Of a DNA stretch of 64,000 nt, positions 1 through 11,844 are shown one piece after another. The DNA comes from Synchiropus splendidus. Lineage: Eukaryota; Chordata; Actinopteri; Syngnathiformes; Callionymidae. How positions within the stretch are numbered: position 1 is the stretch's first letter; each line of letters opens with the position of its first letter. The position numbers and the translations under genes were made by a program. The DNA lies in the NCBI RefSeq assembly GCF_027744825.2, contig NW_026527059.1:62001-126000 (forward strand). Reading direction: 5' to 3'. The notes beneath the pieces are model-generated. The model was given only the letters and a program-made list of their open reading frames with translations, was not told the origin of the DNA and did no database searches.

Positions 1-188
1 CTTCCCTGAAAAGTTATGGCACAATGCACAAAAACGCTTTTCAGCCTGAGATAAGGTGGGTTTCGGAACGCCAAACATAAAAGTGTTGATAACTTTGGAA
101 AAACACTTCAGACAGTTTAGATTTGATGTGCAACTACTAGAAAGACCCTTTCTGCTATAGTGGGAGGTTAAAATTTCATGTTCTGAAG
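1..188. repeat. Reference satellite unit (type A), with internal landmarks
   Basis: This first full unit has the commonest state at each variable position: C4, CA at 28-29, G88, G97, C113, T116, A133. It holds 73 G or C bases and three CpG sites, at 35-36, 64-65 and 69-70. Landmarks are an A5 tract at 30-34 followed by T4 at 38-41, a TTTCGGAACGCC segment at 61-72, a 7-bp inverted repeat at 81-87 and 102-108, and a TTAAAATTT segment near 168-176. A HindIII sequence AAGCTT spans each unit junction (186-188 plus 1-3), so HindIII would cut the array into a 188-bp ladder. The choice of unit start is arbitrary. Confidence 0.95.
81..108. repeat. 7-bp inverted repeat flanking the most variable bases (example in unit 1)
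   Basis: AAGTGTT at 81-87 is the exact reverse complement of AACACTT at 102-108, with 14 bases between. Nearly every unit keeps both arms. Two of the array's main variable positions, 88 and 97, lie in the spacer, while 113 and 116 lie just outside. Position 104 is changed from C to G, breaking the right arm, in the units starting at 15417, 18801, 22937, 53768 and 58468. Whether the dyad forms a cruciform or binds a protein cannot be told from sequence. Confidence 0.7.
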
Positions 189-376
189 CTTTCCTGAAAA
201 GTTATGGCACAATGCACAAAAACGCTTTTCAGCCTGAGATAAGGTGGGTTTCGGAACGCCAAACATAAAAGTGTTGATAACTTTCGAAAAACACTTCAGA
301 GAGCTTAGATTTGATGTGCACCTACTAGAAAGACCCTTTCTGCTATAGTGGGAGGTTAAAATTTCATGTTCTGAAG
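189..376. repeat. Reference type B unit
   Basis: Defined by T4, TTTCGAAA at 94-101 (C97), GAGAGC around 111-116 and CACC at 131-134. The C97 change makes an 8-bp palindrome TTTCGAAA and adds a CpG. I count 59 units with C97 (B, B' and F together), and 56 of them are followed directly by a type C unit, so B-C behaves as a dimer. Confidence 0.9.
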
Positions 377-940
377 CTTCCCTGAAAAGTTATGGCACAA
401 TGCGTAAAAACGCTTTTCAGCCTGAGATAAGGTGGGTTTCGGAACGCCAAACATAAAAGTGTTGATAACTTTGGAAAAACACTTCAGACAGCTTAGATTT
501 GATGTGCAACTACTAGAAAGACCCTTTCTGCTATAGTGGGAGGTTAAAATTTCATGTTCTGAAGCTTCCCTGAAAAGTTATGGCACAATGCACAAAAACG
601 CTTTTCAGCCTGAGATAAGGTGGGTTTCGGAACGCCAAACATAAAAGTGTTGATAACTTTTGAAAAACACTTCAGACAGCTTAGATTTGATGTGCAACTA
701 CTAGAAAGACCCTTTCTGCTATAGTGGGAGGTTAAAATTTCATGTTCTGAAGCTTCCCTGAAAAGTTATGGCACAATGCACAAAAACGCTTTTCAGCCTG
801 AGATAAGGTGGGTTTCGGAACGCCAAACATAAAAGTGTTGATAACTTTGGAAAAACACTTCAGACAGTTTAGATTTGATGTGCAACTACTAGAAAGACCC
901 TTTCTGCTATAGTGGGAGGTTAAAATTTCATGTTCTGAAG

Positions 941-1128
941 CTTCCCTGAAAAGTTATGGCACAATGCGTAAAAACGCTTTTCAGCCTGAGATAAGGTGGG
1001 TTTCGGAACGCCAAACATAAAAGTGTTGATAACTTTGGAAAAACACTTCAGACAGTTTAGATTTGATGTGCAACTACTAGAAAGACCCTTTCTGCTATAG
1101 TGGGAGGTTAAAATTTCATGTTCTGAAG
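941..1128. repeat. Reference type C unit
   Basis: Defined by GT instead of CA at 28-29, with all other positions as in type A. The pair change creates a short inverted repeat, GCGT-AAAA-ACGC, at unit positions 26-37, and adds one CpG. About 70 of the 341 units carry it. A sub-type C' has C116 and is first seen at 377-564. Confidence 0.9.
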
Positions 1129-1692
1129 CTTCCCTGAAAAGTTATGGCACAATGCACAAAAACGCTTTTCAGCCTGAGATAAGGTGGGTTTCGGAACGCC
1201 AAACATAAAAGTGTTAATAACTTTGGAAAAACACTTCAGACAGTTTAGATTTGATGTGCAACTACTAGAAAGACCCTTTCTGCTATAGTGGGAGGTTAAC
1301 ATTTCATGTTCTGAAGCTTTCCTGAAAAGTTATGGCACAATGCACAAAAACGCTTTTCAGCCTGAGATAAGGTGGGTTTCGGAACGCCAAACATAAAAGT
1401 GTTGATAACTTTCGAAAAACACTTCAGAGAGCTTAGATTTGATGTGCACCTACTAGAAAGACCCTTTCTGCTATAGTGGGAGGTTAAAATTTCATGTTCT
1501 GAAGCTTCCCTGAAAAGTTATGGCACAATGCGTAAAAACGCTTTTCAGCCTGAGATAAGGTGGGTTTCGGAACGCCAAACATAAAAGTGTTGATAACTTT
1601 GGAAAAACACTTCAGACAGTTTAGATTTGATGTGCAACTACTAGAAAGACCCTTTCTGCTATAGTGGGAGGTTAAAATTTCATGTTCTGAAG

Positions 1693-1880
1693 CTTTCCTG
1701 AAAAGTTATGGCACAATGCACAAAAACGCTTTTCAGCCTGAGATAAGGTGGGTTTCGGAACGCCAAACATAAAAGTGTTGATAACTTTTGAAAAACACTT
1801 CAGACAGCTTAGATTTGATGTGCAACTACTAGAAAGACCCTTTCTGCTATAGTGGGAGGTTAAAATTTCATGTTCTGAAG
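1693..1880. repeat. Reference type D unit
   Basis: Defined by T4, T97 (CTTTTGAAA) and C116. It alternates with type A in many places, giving D-A-D-A runs. The sub-type D' has C4 instead of T4 and nearly always follows C' or B (first at 565-752). Three D units (4889, 9213, 17673) share a G-to-A change at unit position 111. Confidence 0.88.
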
Positions 1881-4324
1881 CTTCCCTGAAAAGTTATGGC
1901 ACAATGCACAAAAACGCTTTTCAGCCTGAGATAAGGTGGGTTTCGGAACGCCAAACATAAAAGTGTTGATAACTTTGGAAAAACACTTCAGACAGTTTAG
2001 ATTTGATGTGCAACTACTAGAAAGACCCTTTCTGCTATAGTGGGAGGTTAAAATTTCATGTTCTGAAGCTTTCCTGAAAAGTTATGGCACAATGCACAAA
2101 AACGCTTTTCAGCCTGAGATAAGGTGGGTTTCGGAACGCCAAACATAAAAGTGTTGATAACTTTTGAAAAACACTTCAGACAGCTTAGATTTGATGTGCA
2201 ACTACTAGAAAGACCCTTTCTGCTATAGTGGGAGGTTAAAATTTCATGTTCTGAAGCTTCCCTGAAAAGTTATGGCACAATGCACAAAAACGCTTTTCAG
2301 CCTGAGATAAGGTGGGTTTCGGAACGCCAAACATAAAAGTGTTGATAACTTTGGAAAAACACTTCAGACAGTTTAGATTTGATGTGCAACTACTAGAAAG
2401 ACCCTTTCTGCTATAGTGGGAGGTTAAAATTTCATGTTCTGAAGCTTCCCTGAAAAGTTATGGCACAATGCACAAAAACGCTTTTCAGCCTGAGATAAGG
2501 TGGGTTTCGGAACGCCAAACATAAAAGTGTTGATAACTTTGGAAAAACACTTCAGACAGTTTAGATTTGATGTGCAACTACTAGAAAGACCCTTTCTGCT
2601 ATAGTGGGAGGTTAAAATTTCATGTTCTGAAGCTTCCCTGAAAAGTTATGGCACAATGCACAAAAACGCTTTTCAGCCTGAGATAAGGTGGGTTTCGGAA
2701 CGCCAAACATAAAAGTGTTGATAACTTTGGAAAAACACTTCAGACAGTTTAGATTTGATGTGCAACTACTAGAAAGACCCTTTCTGCTATAGTGGGAGGT
2801 TAAAATTTCATGTTCTGAAGCTTCCCTGAAAAGTTATGGCACAATGCGTAAAAACGCTTTTCAGCCTGAGATAAGGTGGGTTTCGGAACGCCAAACATAA
2901 AAGTGTTGATAACTTTGGAAAAACACTTCAGACAGTTTAGATTTGATGTGCAACTACTAGAAAGACCCTTTCTGCTATAGTGGGAGGTTAAAATTTCATG
3001 TTCTGAAGCTTCCCTGAAAAGTTATGGCACAATGCACAAAAACGCTTTTCAGCCTGAGATAAGGTGGGTTTCGGAACGCCAAACATAAAAGTGTTAATAA
3101 CTTTGGAAAAACACTTCAGACAGTTTAGATTTGATGTGCAACTACTAGAAAGACCCTTTCTGCTATAGTGGGAGGTTAAAATTTCATGTTCTGAAGCTTT
3201 CCTGAAAAGTTATGGCACAATGCACAAAAACGCTTTTCAGCCTGAGATAAGGTGGGTTTCGGAACGCCAAACATAAAAGTGTTGATAACTTTCGAAAAAC
3301 ACTTCAGAGAGCTTAGATTTGATGTGCACCTACTAGAAAGACCCTTTCTGCTATAGTGGGAGGTTAAAATTTCATGTTCTGAAGCTTCCCTGAAAAGTTA
3401 TGGCACAATGCGTAAAAACGCTTTTCAGCCTGAGATAAGGTGGGTTTCGGAACGCCAAACATAAAAGTGTTGATAACTTTGGAAAAACACTTCAGACAGT
3501 TTAGATTTGATGTGCAACTACTAGAAAGACCCTTTCTGCTATAGTGGGAGGTTAAAATTTCATGTTCTGAAGCTTTCCTGAAAAGTTATGGCACAATGCA
3601 CAAAAACGCTTTTCAGCCTGAGATAAGGTGGGTTTCGGAACGCCAAACATAAAAGTGTTGATAACTTTTGAAAAACACTTCAGACAGCTTAGATTTGATG
3701 TGCAACTACTAGAAAGACCCTTTCTGCTATAGTGGGAGGTTAAAATTTCATGTTCTGAAGCTTCCCTGAAAAGTTATGGCACAATGCACAAAAACGCTTT
3801 TCAGCCTGAGATAAGGTGGGTTTCGGAACGCCAAACATAAAAGTGTTGATAACTTTGGAAAAACACTTCAGACAGTTTAGATTTGATGTGCAACTACTAG
3901 AAAGACCCTTTCTGCTATAGTGGGAGGTTAAAATTTCATGTTCTGAAGCTTTCCTGAAAAGTTATGGCACAATGCACAAAAACGCTTTTCAGCCTGAGAT
4001 AAGGTGGGTTTCGGAACGCCAAACATAAAAGTGTTGATAACTTTTGAAAAACACTTCAGACAGCTTAGATTTGATGTGCAACTACTAGAAAGACCCTTTC
4101 TGCTATAGTGGGAGGTTAAAATTTCATGTTCTGAAGCTTCCCTGAAAAGTTATGGCACAATGCACAAAAACGCTTTTCAGCCTGAGATAAGGTGGGTTTC
4201 GGAACGCCAAACATAAAAGTGTTGATAACTTTGGAAAAACACTTCAGACAGTTTAGATTTGATGTGCAACTACTAGAAAGACCCTTTCTGCTATAGTGGG
4301 AGGTTAAAATTTCATGTTCTGAAG

Positions 4325-4512
4325 CTTCCCTGAAAAGTTATGGCACAATGCACAAAAACGCTTTTCAGCCTGAGATAAGGTGGGTTTCGGAACGCCAAAC
4401 ATAAAAGTGTTGATAACTTTCGAAAAACACTTCAGACAGCTTAGATTTGATGTGCACCTACTCGAAAGACCCTTTCTGCTATAGTGGGAGGTTAAAATTT
4501 CATGTTCTGAAG
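4325..4512. repeat. Reference type F unit
   Basis: It resembles B in C97, C116 and C133 but has C4 and keeps C113 (GACAGC). This copy and the one at 8649-8836 also share an A-to-C change at unit position 139 (bases 4463 and 8787), exactly 4324 bp apart. Other F units, such as 16357, 19929 and 28201, lack that extra change. Confidence 0.85.
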
Positions 4513-4700
4513 CTTCCCTGAAAAGTTATGGCACAATGCGTAAAAACGCTTTTCAGCCTGAGATAAGGTGGGTTTCGGAACGCCAAACATAAAAGTGTTG
4601 ATAACTTTGGAAAAACACTTCAGACAGTTTAGATTTGATGTGCAACTACTAGAAAGACCCTTTCTGCTATAGTGGGAGGTTAAAATTTCATGTTCTGAAG

Positions 4701-4888
4701 CTTTCCTGAAAAGTTATGGCACAATGCACAAAAACGCTTTTCAGCCTGAGATAAGGTGGGTTTCGGAACGCCAAACATAAAAGTGTTGATAACTTTAGAA
4801 AAACACTTCAGACAGCTTAGATTTGATGTGCAACTACTAGAAAGACCCTTTCTGCTATAGTGGGAGGTTAAAATTTCATGTTCTGAAG
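4701..4888. repeat. Reference type G unit (A97)
   Basis: A rare type with TTTAGAAA at 94-101, on a T4 background. I see it at 4701 and 9025 with C116, and at 13161 and 20681 with T116. It is the fourth base state at position 97. Confidence 0.85.
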
Positions 4889-5452
4889 CTTTCCTGAAAA
4901 GTTATGGCACAATGCACAAAAACGCTTTTCAGCCTGAGATAAGGTGGGTTTCGGAACGCCAAACATAAAAGTGTTGATAACTTTTGAAAAACACTTCAAA
5001 CAGCTTAGATTTGATGTGCAACTACTAGAAAGACCCTTTCTGCTATAGTGGGAGGTTAAAATTTCATGTTCTGAAGCTTCCCTGAAAAGTTATGGCACAA
5101 TGCACAAAAACGCTTTTCAGCCTGAGATAAGGTGGGTTTCGGAACGCCAAACATAAAAGTGTTGATAACTTTCGAAAAACACTTCAGAGAGCTTAGATTT
5201 GATGTGCACCTACTAGAAAGACCCTTTCTGCTATAGTGGGAGGTTAAAATTTCATGTTCTGAAGCTTCCCTGAAAAGTTATGGCACAATGCGTAAAAACG
5301 CTTTTCAGCCTGAGATAAGGTGGGTTTCGGAACGCCAAACATAAAAGTGTTGATAACTTTGGAAAAACACTTCAGACAGCTTAGATTTGATGTGCAACTA
5401 CTAGAAAGACCCTTTCTGCTATAGTGGGAGGTTAAAATTTCATGTTCTGAAG

Positions 5453-5640
5453 CTTCCCTGAAAAGTTATGGCACAATGCACAAAAACGCTTTTCAGCCTG
5501 AGATAAGGTGGGTTTCGGAACGCCAAACATAAAAGTGTTAATAACTTTGGAAAAACACTTCAGACAGTTTAGATTTGATGTGCAACTACTAGAAAGACCC
5601 TTTCTGCTATAGTGGGAGGTTAAAATTTCATGTTCTGAAG
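5453..5640. repeat. Reference type E unit
   Basis: Defined by A88 (GTTAATAAC instead of GTTGATAAC) on an otherwise type A background. I count about 27 copies. E is most often followed by a B or F unit, so it marks the start of many modules. The copy at 24817 carries an extra change (GTAAATAAC), and the copy at 34029 carries the array's only deletion. Confidence 0.88.
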
Positions 5641-8600
5641 CTTTCCTGAAAAGTTATGGCACAATGCACAAAAACGCTTTTCAGCCTGAGATAAGGTGGG
5701 TTTCGGAACGCCAAACATAAAAGTGTTGATAACTTTCGAAAAACACTTCAGAGAGCTTAGATTTGATGTGCACCTACTAGAAAGACCCTTTCTGCTATAG
5801 TGGGAGGTTAAAATTTCATGTTCTGAAGCTTCCCTGAAAAGTTATGGCACAATGCGTAAAAACGCTTTTCAGCCTGAGATAAGGTGGGTTTCGGAACGCC
5901 AAACATAAAAGTGTTGATAACTTTGGAAAAACACTTCAGACAGTTTAGATTTGATGTGCAACTACTAGAAAGACCCTTTCTGCTATAGTGGGAGGTTAAA
6001 ATTTCATGTTCTGAAGCTTTCCTGAAAAGTTATGGCACAATGCACAAAAACGCTTTTCAGCCTGAGATAAGGTGGGTTTCGGAACGCCAAACATAAAAGT
6101 GTTGATAACTTTTGAAAAACACTTCAGACAGCTTAGATTTGATGTGCAACTACTAGAAAGACCCTTTCTGCTATAGTGGGAGGTTAAAATTTCATGTTCT
6201 GAAGCTTCCCTGAAAAGTTATGGCACAATGCACAAAAACGCTTTTCAGCCTGAGATAAGGTGGGTTTCGGAACGCCAAACATAAAAGTGTTGATAACTTT
6301 GGAAAAACACTTCAGACAGTTTAGATTTGATGTGCAACTACTAGAAAGACCCTTTCTGCTATAGTGGGAGGTTAAAATTTCATGTTCTGAAGCTTTCCTG
6401 AAAAGTTATGGCACAATGCACAAAAACGCTTTTCAGCCTGAGATAAGGTGGGTTTCGGAACGCCAAACATAAAAGTGTTGATAACTTTTGAAAAACACTT
6501 CAGACAGCTTAGATTTGATGTGCAACTACTAGAAAGACCCTTTCTGCTATAGTGGGAGGTTAAAATTTCATGTTCTGAAGCTTCCCTGAAAAGTTATGGC
6601 ACAATGCACAAAAACGCTTTTCAGCCTGAGATAAGGTGGGTTTCGGAACGCCAAACATAAAAGTGTTGATAACTTTGGAAAAACACTTCAGACAGTTTAG
6701 ATTTGATGTGCAACTACTAGAAAGACCCTTTCTGCTATAGTGGGAGGTTAAAATTTCATGTTCTGAAGCTTCCCTGAAAAGTTATGGCACAATGCACAAA
6801 AACGCTTTTCAGCCTGAGATAAGGTGGGTTTCGGAACGCCAAACATAAAAGTGTTGATAACTTTGGAAAAACACTTCAGACAGTTTAGATTTGATGTGCA
6901 ACTACTAGAAAGACCCTTTCTGCTATAGTGGGAGGTTAAAATTTCATGTTCTGAAGCTTCCCTGAAAAGTTATGGCACAATGCACAAAAACGCTTTTCAG
7001 CCTGAGATAAGGTGGGTTTCGGAACGCCAAACATAAAAGTGTTGATAACTTTGGAAAAACACTTCAGACAGTTTAGATTTGATGTGCAACTACTAGAAAG
7101 ACCCTTTCTGCTATAGTGGGAGGTTAAAATTTCATGTTCTGAAGCTTCCCTGAAAAGTTATGGCACAATGCGTAAAAACGCTTTTCAGCCTGAGATAAGG
7201 TGGGTTTCGGAACGCCAAACATAAAAGTGTTGATAACTTTGGAAAAACACTTCAGACAGTTTAGATTTGATGTGCAACTACTAGAAAGACCCTTTCTGCT
7301 ATAGTGGGAGGTTAAAATTTCATGTTCTGAAGCTTCCCTGAAAAGTTATGGCACAATGCACAAAAACGCTTTTCAGCCTGAGATAAGGTGGGTTTCGGAA
7401 CGCCAAACATAAAAGTGTTAATAACTTTGGAAAAACACTTCAGACAGTTTAGATTTGATGTGCAACTACTAGAAAGACCCTTTCTGCTATAGTGGGAGGT
7501 TAAAATTTCATGTTCTGAAGCTTTCCTGAAAAGTTATGGCACAATGCACAAAAACGCTTTTCAGCCTGAGATAAGGTGGGTTTCGGAACGCCAAACATAA
7601 AAGTGTTGATAACTTTCGAAAAACACTTCAGAGAGCTTAGATTTGATGTGCACCTACTAGAAAGACCCTTTCTGCTATAGTGGGAGGTTAAAATTTCATG
7701 TTCTGAAGCTTCCCTGAAAAGTTATGGCACAATGCGTAAAAACGCTTTTCAGCCTGAGATAAGGTGGGTTTCGGAACGCCAAACATAAAAGTGTTGATAA
7801 CTTTGGAAAAACACTTCAGACAGTTTAGATTTGATGTGCAACTACTAGAAAGACCCTTTCTGCTATAGTGGGAGGTTAAAATTTCATGTTCTGAAGCTTT
7901 CCTGAAAAGTTATGGCACAATGCACAAAAACGCTTTTCAGCCTGAGATAAGGTGGGTTTCGGAACGCCAAACATAAAAGTGTTGATAACTTTTGAAAAAC
8001 ACTTCAGACAGCTTAGATTTGATGTGCAACTACTAGAAAGACCCTTTCTGCTATAGTGGGAGGTTAAAATTTCATGTTCTGAAGCTTCCCTGAAAAGTTA
8101 TGGCACAATGCACAAAAACGCTTTTCAGCCTGAGATAAGGTGGGTTTCGGAACGCCAAACATAAAAGTGTTGATAACTTTGGAAAAACACTTCAGACAGT
8201 TTAGATTTGATGTGCAACTACTAGAAAGACCCTTTCTGCTATAGTGGGAGGTTAAAATTTCATGTTCTGAAGCTTTCCTGAAAAGTTATGGCACAATGCA
8301 CAAAAACGCTTTTCAGCCTGAGATAAGGTGGGTTTCGGAACGCCAAACATAAAAGTGTTGATAACTTTTGAAAAACACTTCAGACAGCTTAGATTTGATG
8401 TGCAACTACTAGAAAGACCCTTTCTGCTATAGTGGGAGGTTAAAATTTCATGTTCTGAAGCTTCCCTGAAAAGTTATGGCACAATGCACAAAAACGCTTT
8501 TCAGCCTGAGATAAGGTGGGTTTCGGAACGCCAAACATAAAAGTGTTGATAACTTTGGAAAAACACTTCAGACAGTTTAGATTTGATGTGCAACTACTAG

Positions 8601-9776
8601 AAAGACCCTTTCTGCTATAGTGGGAGGTTAAAATTTCATGTTCTGAAGCTTCCCTGAAAAGTTATGGCACAATGCACAAAAACGCTTTTCAGCCTGAGAT
8701 AAGGTGGGTTTCGGAACGCCAAACATAAAAGTGTTGATAACTTTCGAAAAACACTTCAGACAGCTTAGATTTGATGTGCACCTACTCGAAAGACCCTTTC
8801 TGCTATAGTGGGAGGTTAAAATTTCATGTTCTGAAGCTTCCCTGAAAAGTTATGGCACAATGCGTAAAAACGCTTTTCAGCCTGAGATAAGGTGGGTTTC
8901 GGAACGCCAAACATAAAAGTGTTGATAACTTTGGAAAAACACTTCAGACAGTTTAGATTTGATGTGCAACTACTAGAAAGACCCTTTCTGCTATAGTGGG
9001 AGGTTAAAATTTCATGTTCTGAAGCTTTCCTGAAAAGTTATGGCACAATGCACAAAAACGCTTTTCAGCCTGAGATAAGGTGGGTTTCGGAACGCCAAAC
9101 ATAAAAGTGTTGATAACTTTAGAAAAACACTTCAGACAGCTTAGATTTGATGTGCAACTACTAGAAAGACCCTTTCTGCTATAGTGGGAGGTTAAAATTT
9201 CATGTTCTGAAGCTTTCCTGAAAAGTTATGGCACAATGCACAAAAACGCTTTTCAGCCTGAGATAAGGTGGGTTTCGGAACGCCAAACATAAAAGTGTTG
9301 ATAACTTTTGAAAAACACTTCAAACAGCTTAGATTTGATGTGCAACTACTAGAAAGACCCTTTCTGCTATAGTGGGAGGTTAAAATTTCATGTTCTGAAG
9401 CTTCCCTGAAAAGTTATGGCACAATGCACAAAAACGCTTTTCAGCCTGAGATAAGGTGGGTTTCGGAACGCCAAACATAAAAGTGTTGATAACTTTCGAA
9501 AAACACTTCAGAGAGCTTAGATTTGATGTGCACCTACTAGAAAGACCCTTTCTGCTATAGTGGGAGGTTAAAATTTCATGTTCTGAAGCTTCCCTGAAAA
9601 GTTATGGCACAATGCGTAAAAACGCTTTTCAGCCTGAGATAAGGTGGGTTTCGGAACGCCAAACATAAAAGTGTTGATAACTTTGGAAAAACACTTCAGA
9701 CAGCTTAGATTTGATGTGCAACTACTAGAAAGACCCTTTCTGCTATAGTGGGAGGTTAAAATTTCATGTTCTGAAG
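5453..9776. repeat. 23-unit higher-order repeat, copy 2 (4324 bp)
   Basis: This is a direct tandem repeat of 1129-5452 with the same 23-unit order. Shared rare markers are offset by exactly 4324 bp: 4463 and 8787, 4999 and 9323, and the G units at 4701 and 9025. The near-perfect match implies recent duplication. An assembly duplication is the alternative to rule out. Confidence 0.9.
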
Positions 9777-10152
9777 CTTCCCTGAAAAGTTATGGCACAA
9801 TGCACAAAAACGCTTTTCAGCCTGAGATAAGGTGGGTTTCGGAACGCCAAACATAAAAGTGTTAATAACTTTGGAAAAACACTTCAGACAGTTTAGATTT
9901 GATGTGCAACTACTAGAAAGACCCTTTCTGCTATAGTGGGAGGTTAAAATTTCATGTTCTGAAGCTTTCCTGAAAAGTTATGGCACAATGCACAAAAACG
10001 CTTTTCAGCCTGAGATAAGGTGGGTTTCGGAACGCCAAACATAAAAGTGTTGATAACTTTCGAAAAACACTTCAGAGAGCTTAGATTTGATGTGCACCTA
10101 CTAGAAAGACCCTTTCTGCTATAGTGGGAGGTTAAAATTTCATGTTCTGAAG
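9777..10152. repeat. Truncated third start of the 23-unit repeat (E-B)
   Basis: These two units, E then B, continue the 23-unit period as if a third copy were starting. The expected type C unit is replaced by another B (10153), so the copy breaks off within or just after the second unit. A B followed by B is rare: elsewhere B is nearly always followed by C. This marks a rearrangement junction. Confidence 0.65.
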
Positions 10153-11844
10153 CTTTCCTGAAAAGTTATGGCACAATGCACAAAAACGCTTTTCAGCCTG
10201 AGATAAGGTGGGTTTCGGAACGCCAAACATAAAAGTGTTGATAACTTTCGAAAAACACTTCAGAGAGCTTAGATTTGATGTGCACCTACTAGAAAGACCC
10301 TTTCTGCTATAGTGGGAGGTTAAAATTTCATGTTCTGAAGCTTCCCTGAAAAGTTATGGCACAATGCGTAAAAACGCTTTTCAGCCTGAGATAAGGTGGG
10401 TTTCGGAACGCCAAACATAAAAGTGTTGATAACTTTGGAAAAACACTTCAGACAGTTTAGATTTGATGTGCAACTACTAGAAAGACCCTTTCTGCTATAG
10501 TGGGAGGTTAAAATTTCATGTTCTGAAGCTTTCCTGAAAAGTTATGGCACAATGCACAAAAACGCTTTTCAGCCTGAGATAAGGTGGGTTTCGGAACGCC
10601 AAACATAAAAGTGTTGATAACTTTGGAAAAACACTTCAGACAGTTTAGATTTGATGTGCAACTACTAGAAAGACCCTTTCTGCTATAGTGGGAGGTTAAA
10701 ATTTCATGTTCTGAAGCTTTCCTGAAAAGTTATGGCACAATGCACAAAAACGCTTTTCAGCCTGAGATAAGGTGGGTTTCGGAACGCCAAACATAAAAGT
10801 GTTGATAACTTTGGAAAAACACTTCAGACAGTTTAGATTTGATGTGCAACTACTAGAAAGACCCTTTCTGCTATAGTGGGAGGTTAAAATTTCATGTTCT
10901 GAAGCTTTCCTGAAAAGTTATGGCACAATGCACAAAAACGCTTTTCAGCCTGAGATAAGGTGGGTTTCGGAACGCCAAACATAAAAGTGTTGATAACTTT
11001 TGAAAAACACTTCAGACAGCTTAGATTTGATGTGCAACTACTAGAAAGACCCTTTCTGCTATAGTGGGAGGTTAAAATTTCATGTTCTGAAGCTTCCCTG
11101 AAAAGTTATGGCACAATGCACAAAAACGCTTTTCAGCCTGAGATAAGGTGGGTTTCGGAACGCCAAACATAAAAGTGTTGATAACTTTGGAAAAACACTT
11201 CAGACAGTTTAGATTTGATGTGCAACTACTAGAAAGACCCTTTCTGCTATAGTGGGAGGTTAAAATTTCATGTTCTGAAGCTTCCCTGAAAAGTTATGGC
11301 ACAATGCACAAAAACGCTTTTCAGCCTGAGATAAGGTGGGTTTCGGAACGCCAAACATAAAAGTGTTGATAACTTTGGAAAAACACTTCAGACAGTTTAG
11401 ATTTGATGTGCAACTACTAGAAAGACCCTTTCTGCTATAGTGGGAGGTTAAAATTTCATGTTCTGAAGCTTTCCTGAAAAGTTATGGCACAATGCACAAA
11501 AACGCTTTTCAGCCTGAGATAAGGTGGGTTTCGGAACGCCAAACATAAAAGTGTTGATAACTTTTGAAAAACACTTCAGACAGCTTAGATTTGATGTGCA
11601 ACTACTAGAAAGACCCTTTCTGCTATAGTGGGAGGTTAAAATTTCATGTTCTGAAGCTTCCCTGAAAAGTTATGGCACAATGCACAAAAACGCTTTTCAG
11701 CCTGAGATAAGGTGGGTTTCGGAACGCCAAACATAAAAGTGTTGATAACTTTGGAAAAACACTTCAGACAGTTTAGATTTGATGTGCAACTACTAGAAAG
11801 ACCCTTTCTGCTATAGTGGGAGGTTAAAATTTCATGTTCTGAAG
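10153..11844. repeat. 9-unit block, copy 1 (B-C-H-H-D-A-A-D-A)
   Basis: Nine units (1692 bp) whose first seven are repeated in the same order at 11845-13160. The paired H units occur only here and in the next block. The last two units (D-A) differ from the second copy (G-D), so the duplication covers about seven units with a two-unit spacer. Confidence 0.75.
10529..10716. repeat. Reference type H unit
   Basis: T4 joined to a type A body (G97, T116). It may be a recombinant of a D or B start with an A end. A variant H' with C116 occurs at 14665, 18049, 22185, 41924 and 46436. Confidence 0.8.

Larger units (their letters stand above)
1..1504. repeat. Eight-unit module A-B-C'-D'-A-C-E-B (first copy)
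   Basis: The first eight units have this order. The same eight-unit order recurs at 39668-41171, 44180-45683 and 50008-51511, and its first six units recur at 25945-27072. It therefore looks like an older higher-order word reused across the array. The last two units of this copy also open the 23-unit repeat that starts at 1129. Confidence 0.75.
1129..5452. repeat. 23-unit higher-order repeat, copy 1 (4324 bp)
   Basis: The unit order is E-B-C-D-A-D-A-A-A-C, then E-B-C-D-A-D-A-F-C, then G-D-B'-C'. The next 4324 bp repeat this order unit for unit, including rare changes: the C at 4463, the A at 4999 and the type G unit at 4701. A difference I see between the copies is C at 1300 in this copy against the usual A at 5624. 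The internal E-B-C-D-A-D-A start occurs twice, so the repeat is itself made of two related halves of 10 and 13 units. Confidence 0.9.

Noticed and set aside
57..76. The GGGTTTCGGAACGCCAAAC segment as a protein-binding site or promoter
   Set aside because: It is well conserved and has a short GTTT/AAAC dyad, but conservation here follows from array homogenisation and I recognise no known motif in it.
282..298. A CENP-B-box-like segment in C97 units (TTTCGAAAAACACTTCA)
   Set aside because: It matches the TTCG, A and C of the core but not the final GGG, about six of nine essential bases. The commonest unit types lack the TTCG. I do not call it a CENP-B box.
1108..1302. A 64-codon open reading frame on the minus strand
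   Set aside because: Its ATG exists only because base 1300 is C instead of the usual A in this one unit. The rest is ordinary satellite sequence that is open in the same frame in other units but lacks a start. There is no ribosome or promoter context, and the equivalent unit at 5453 has no such frame.
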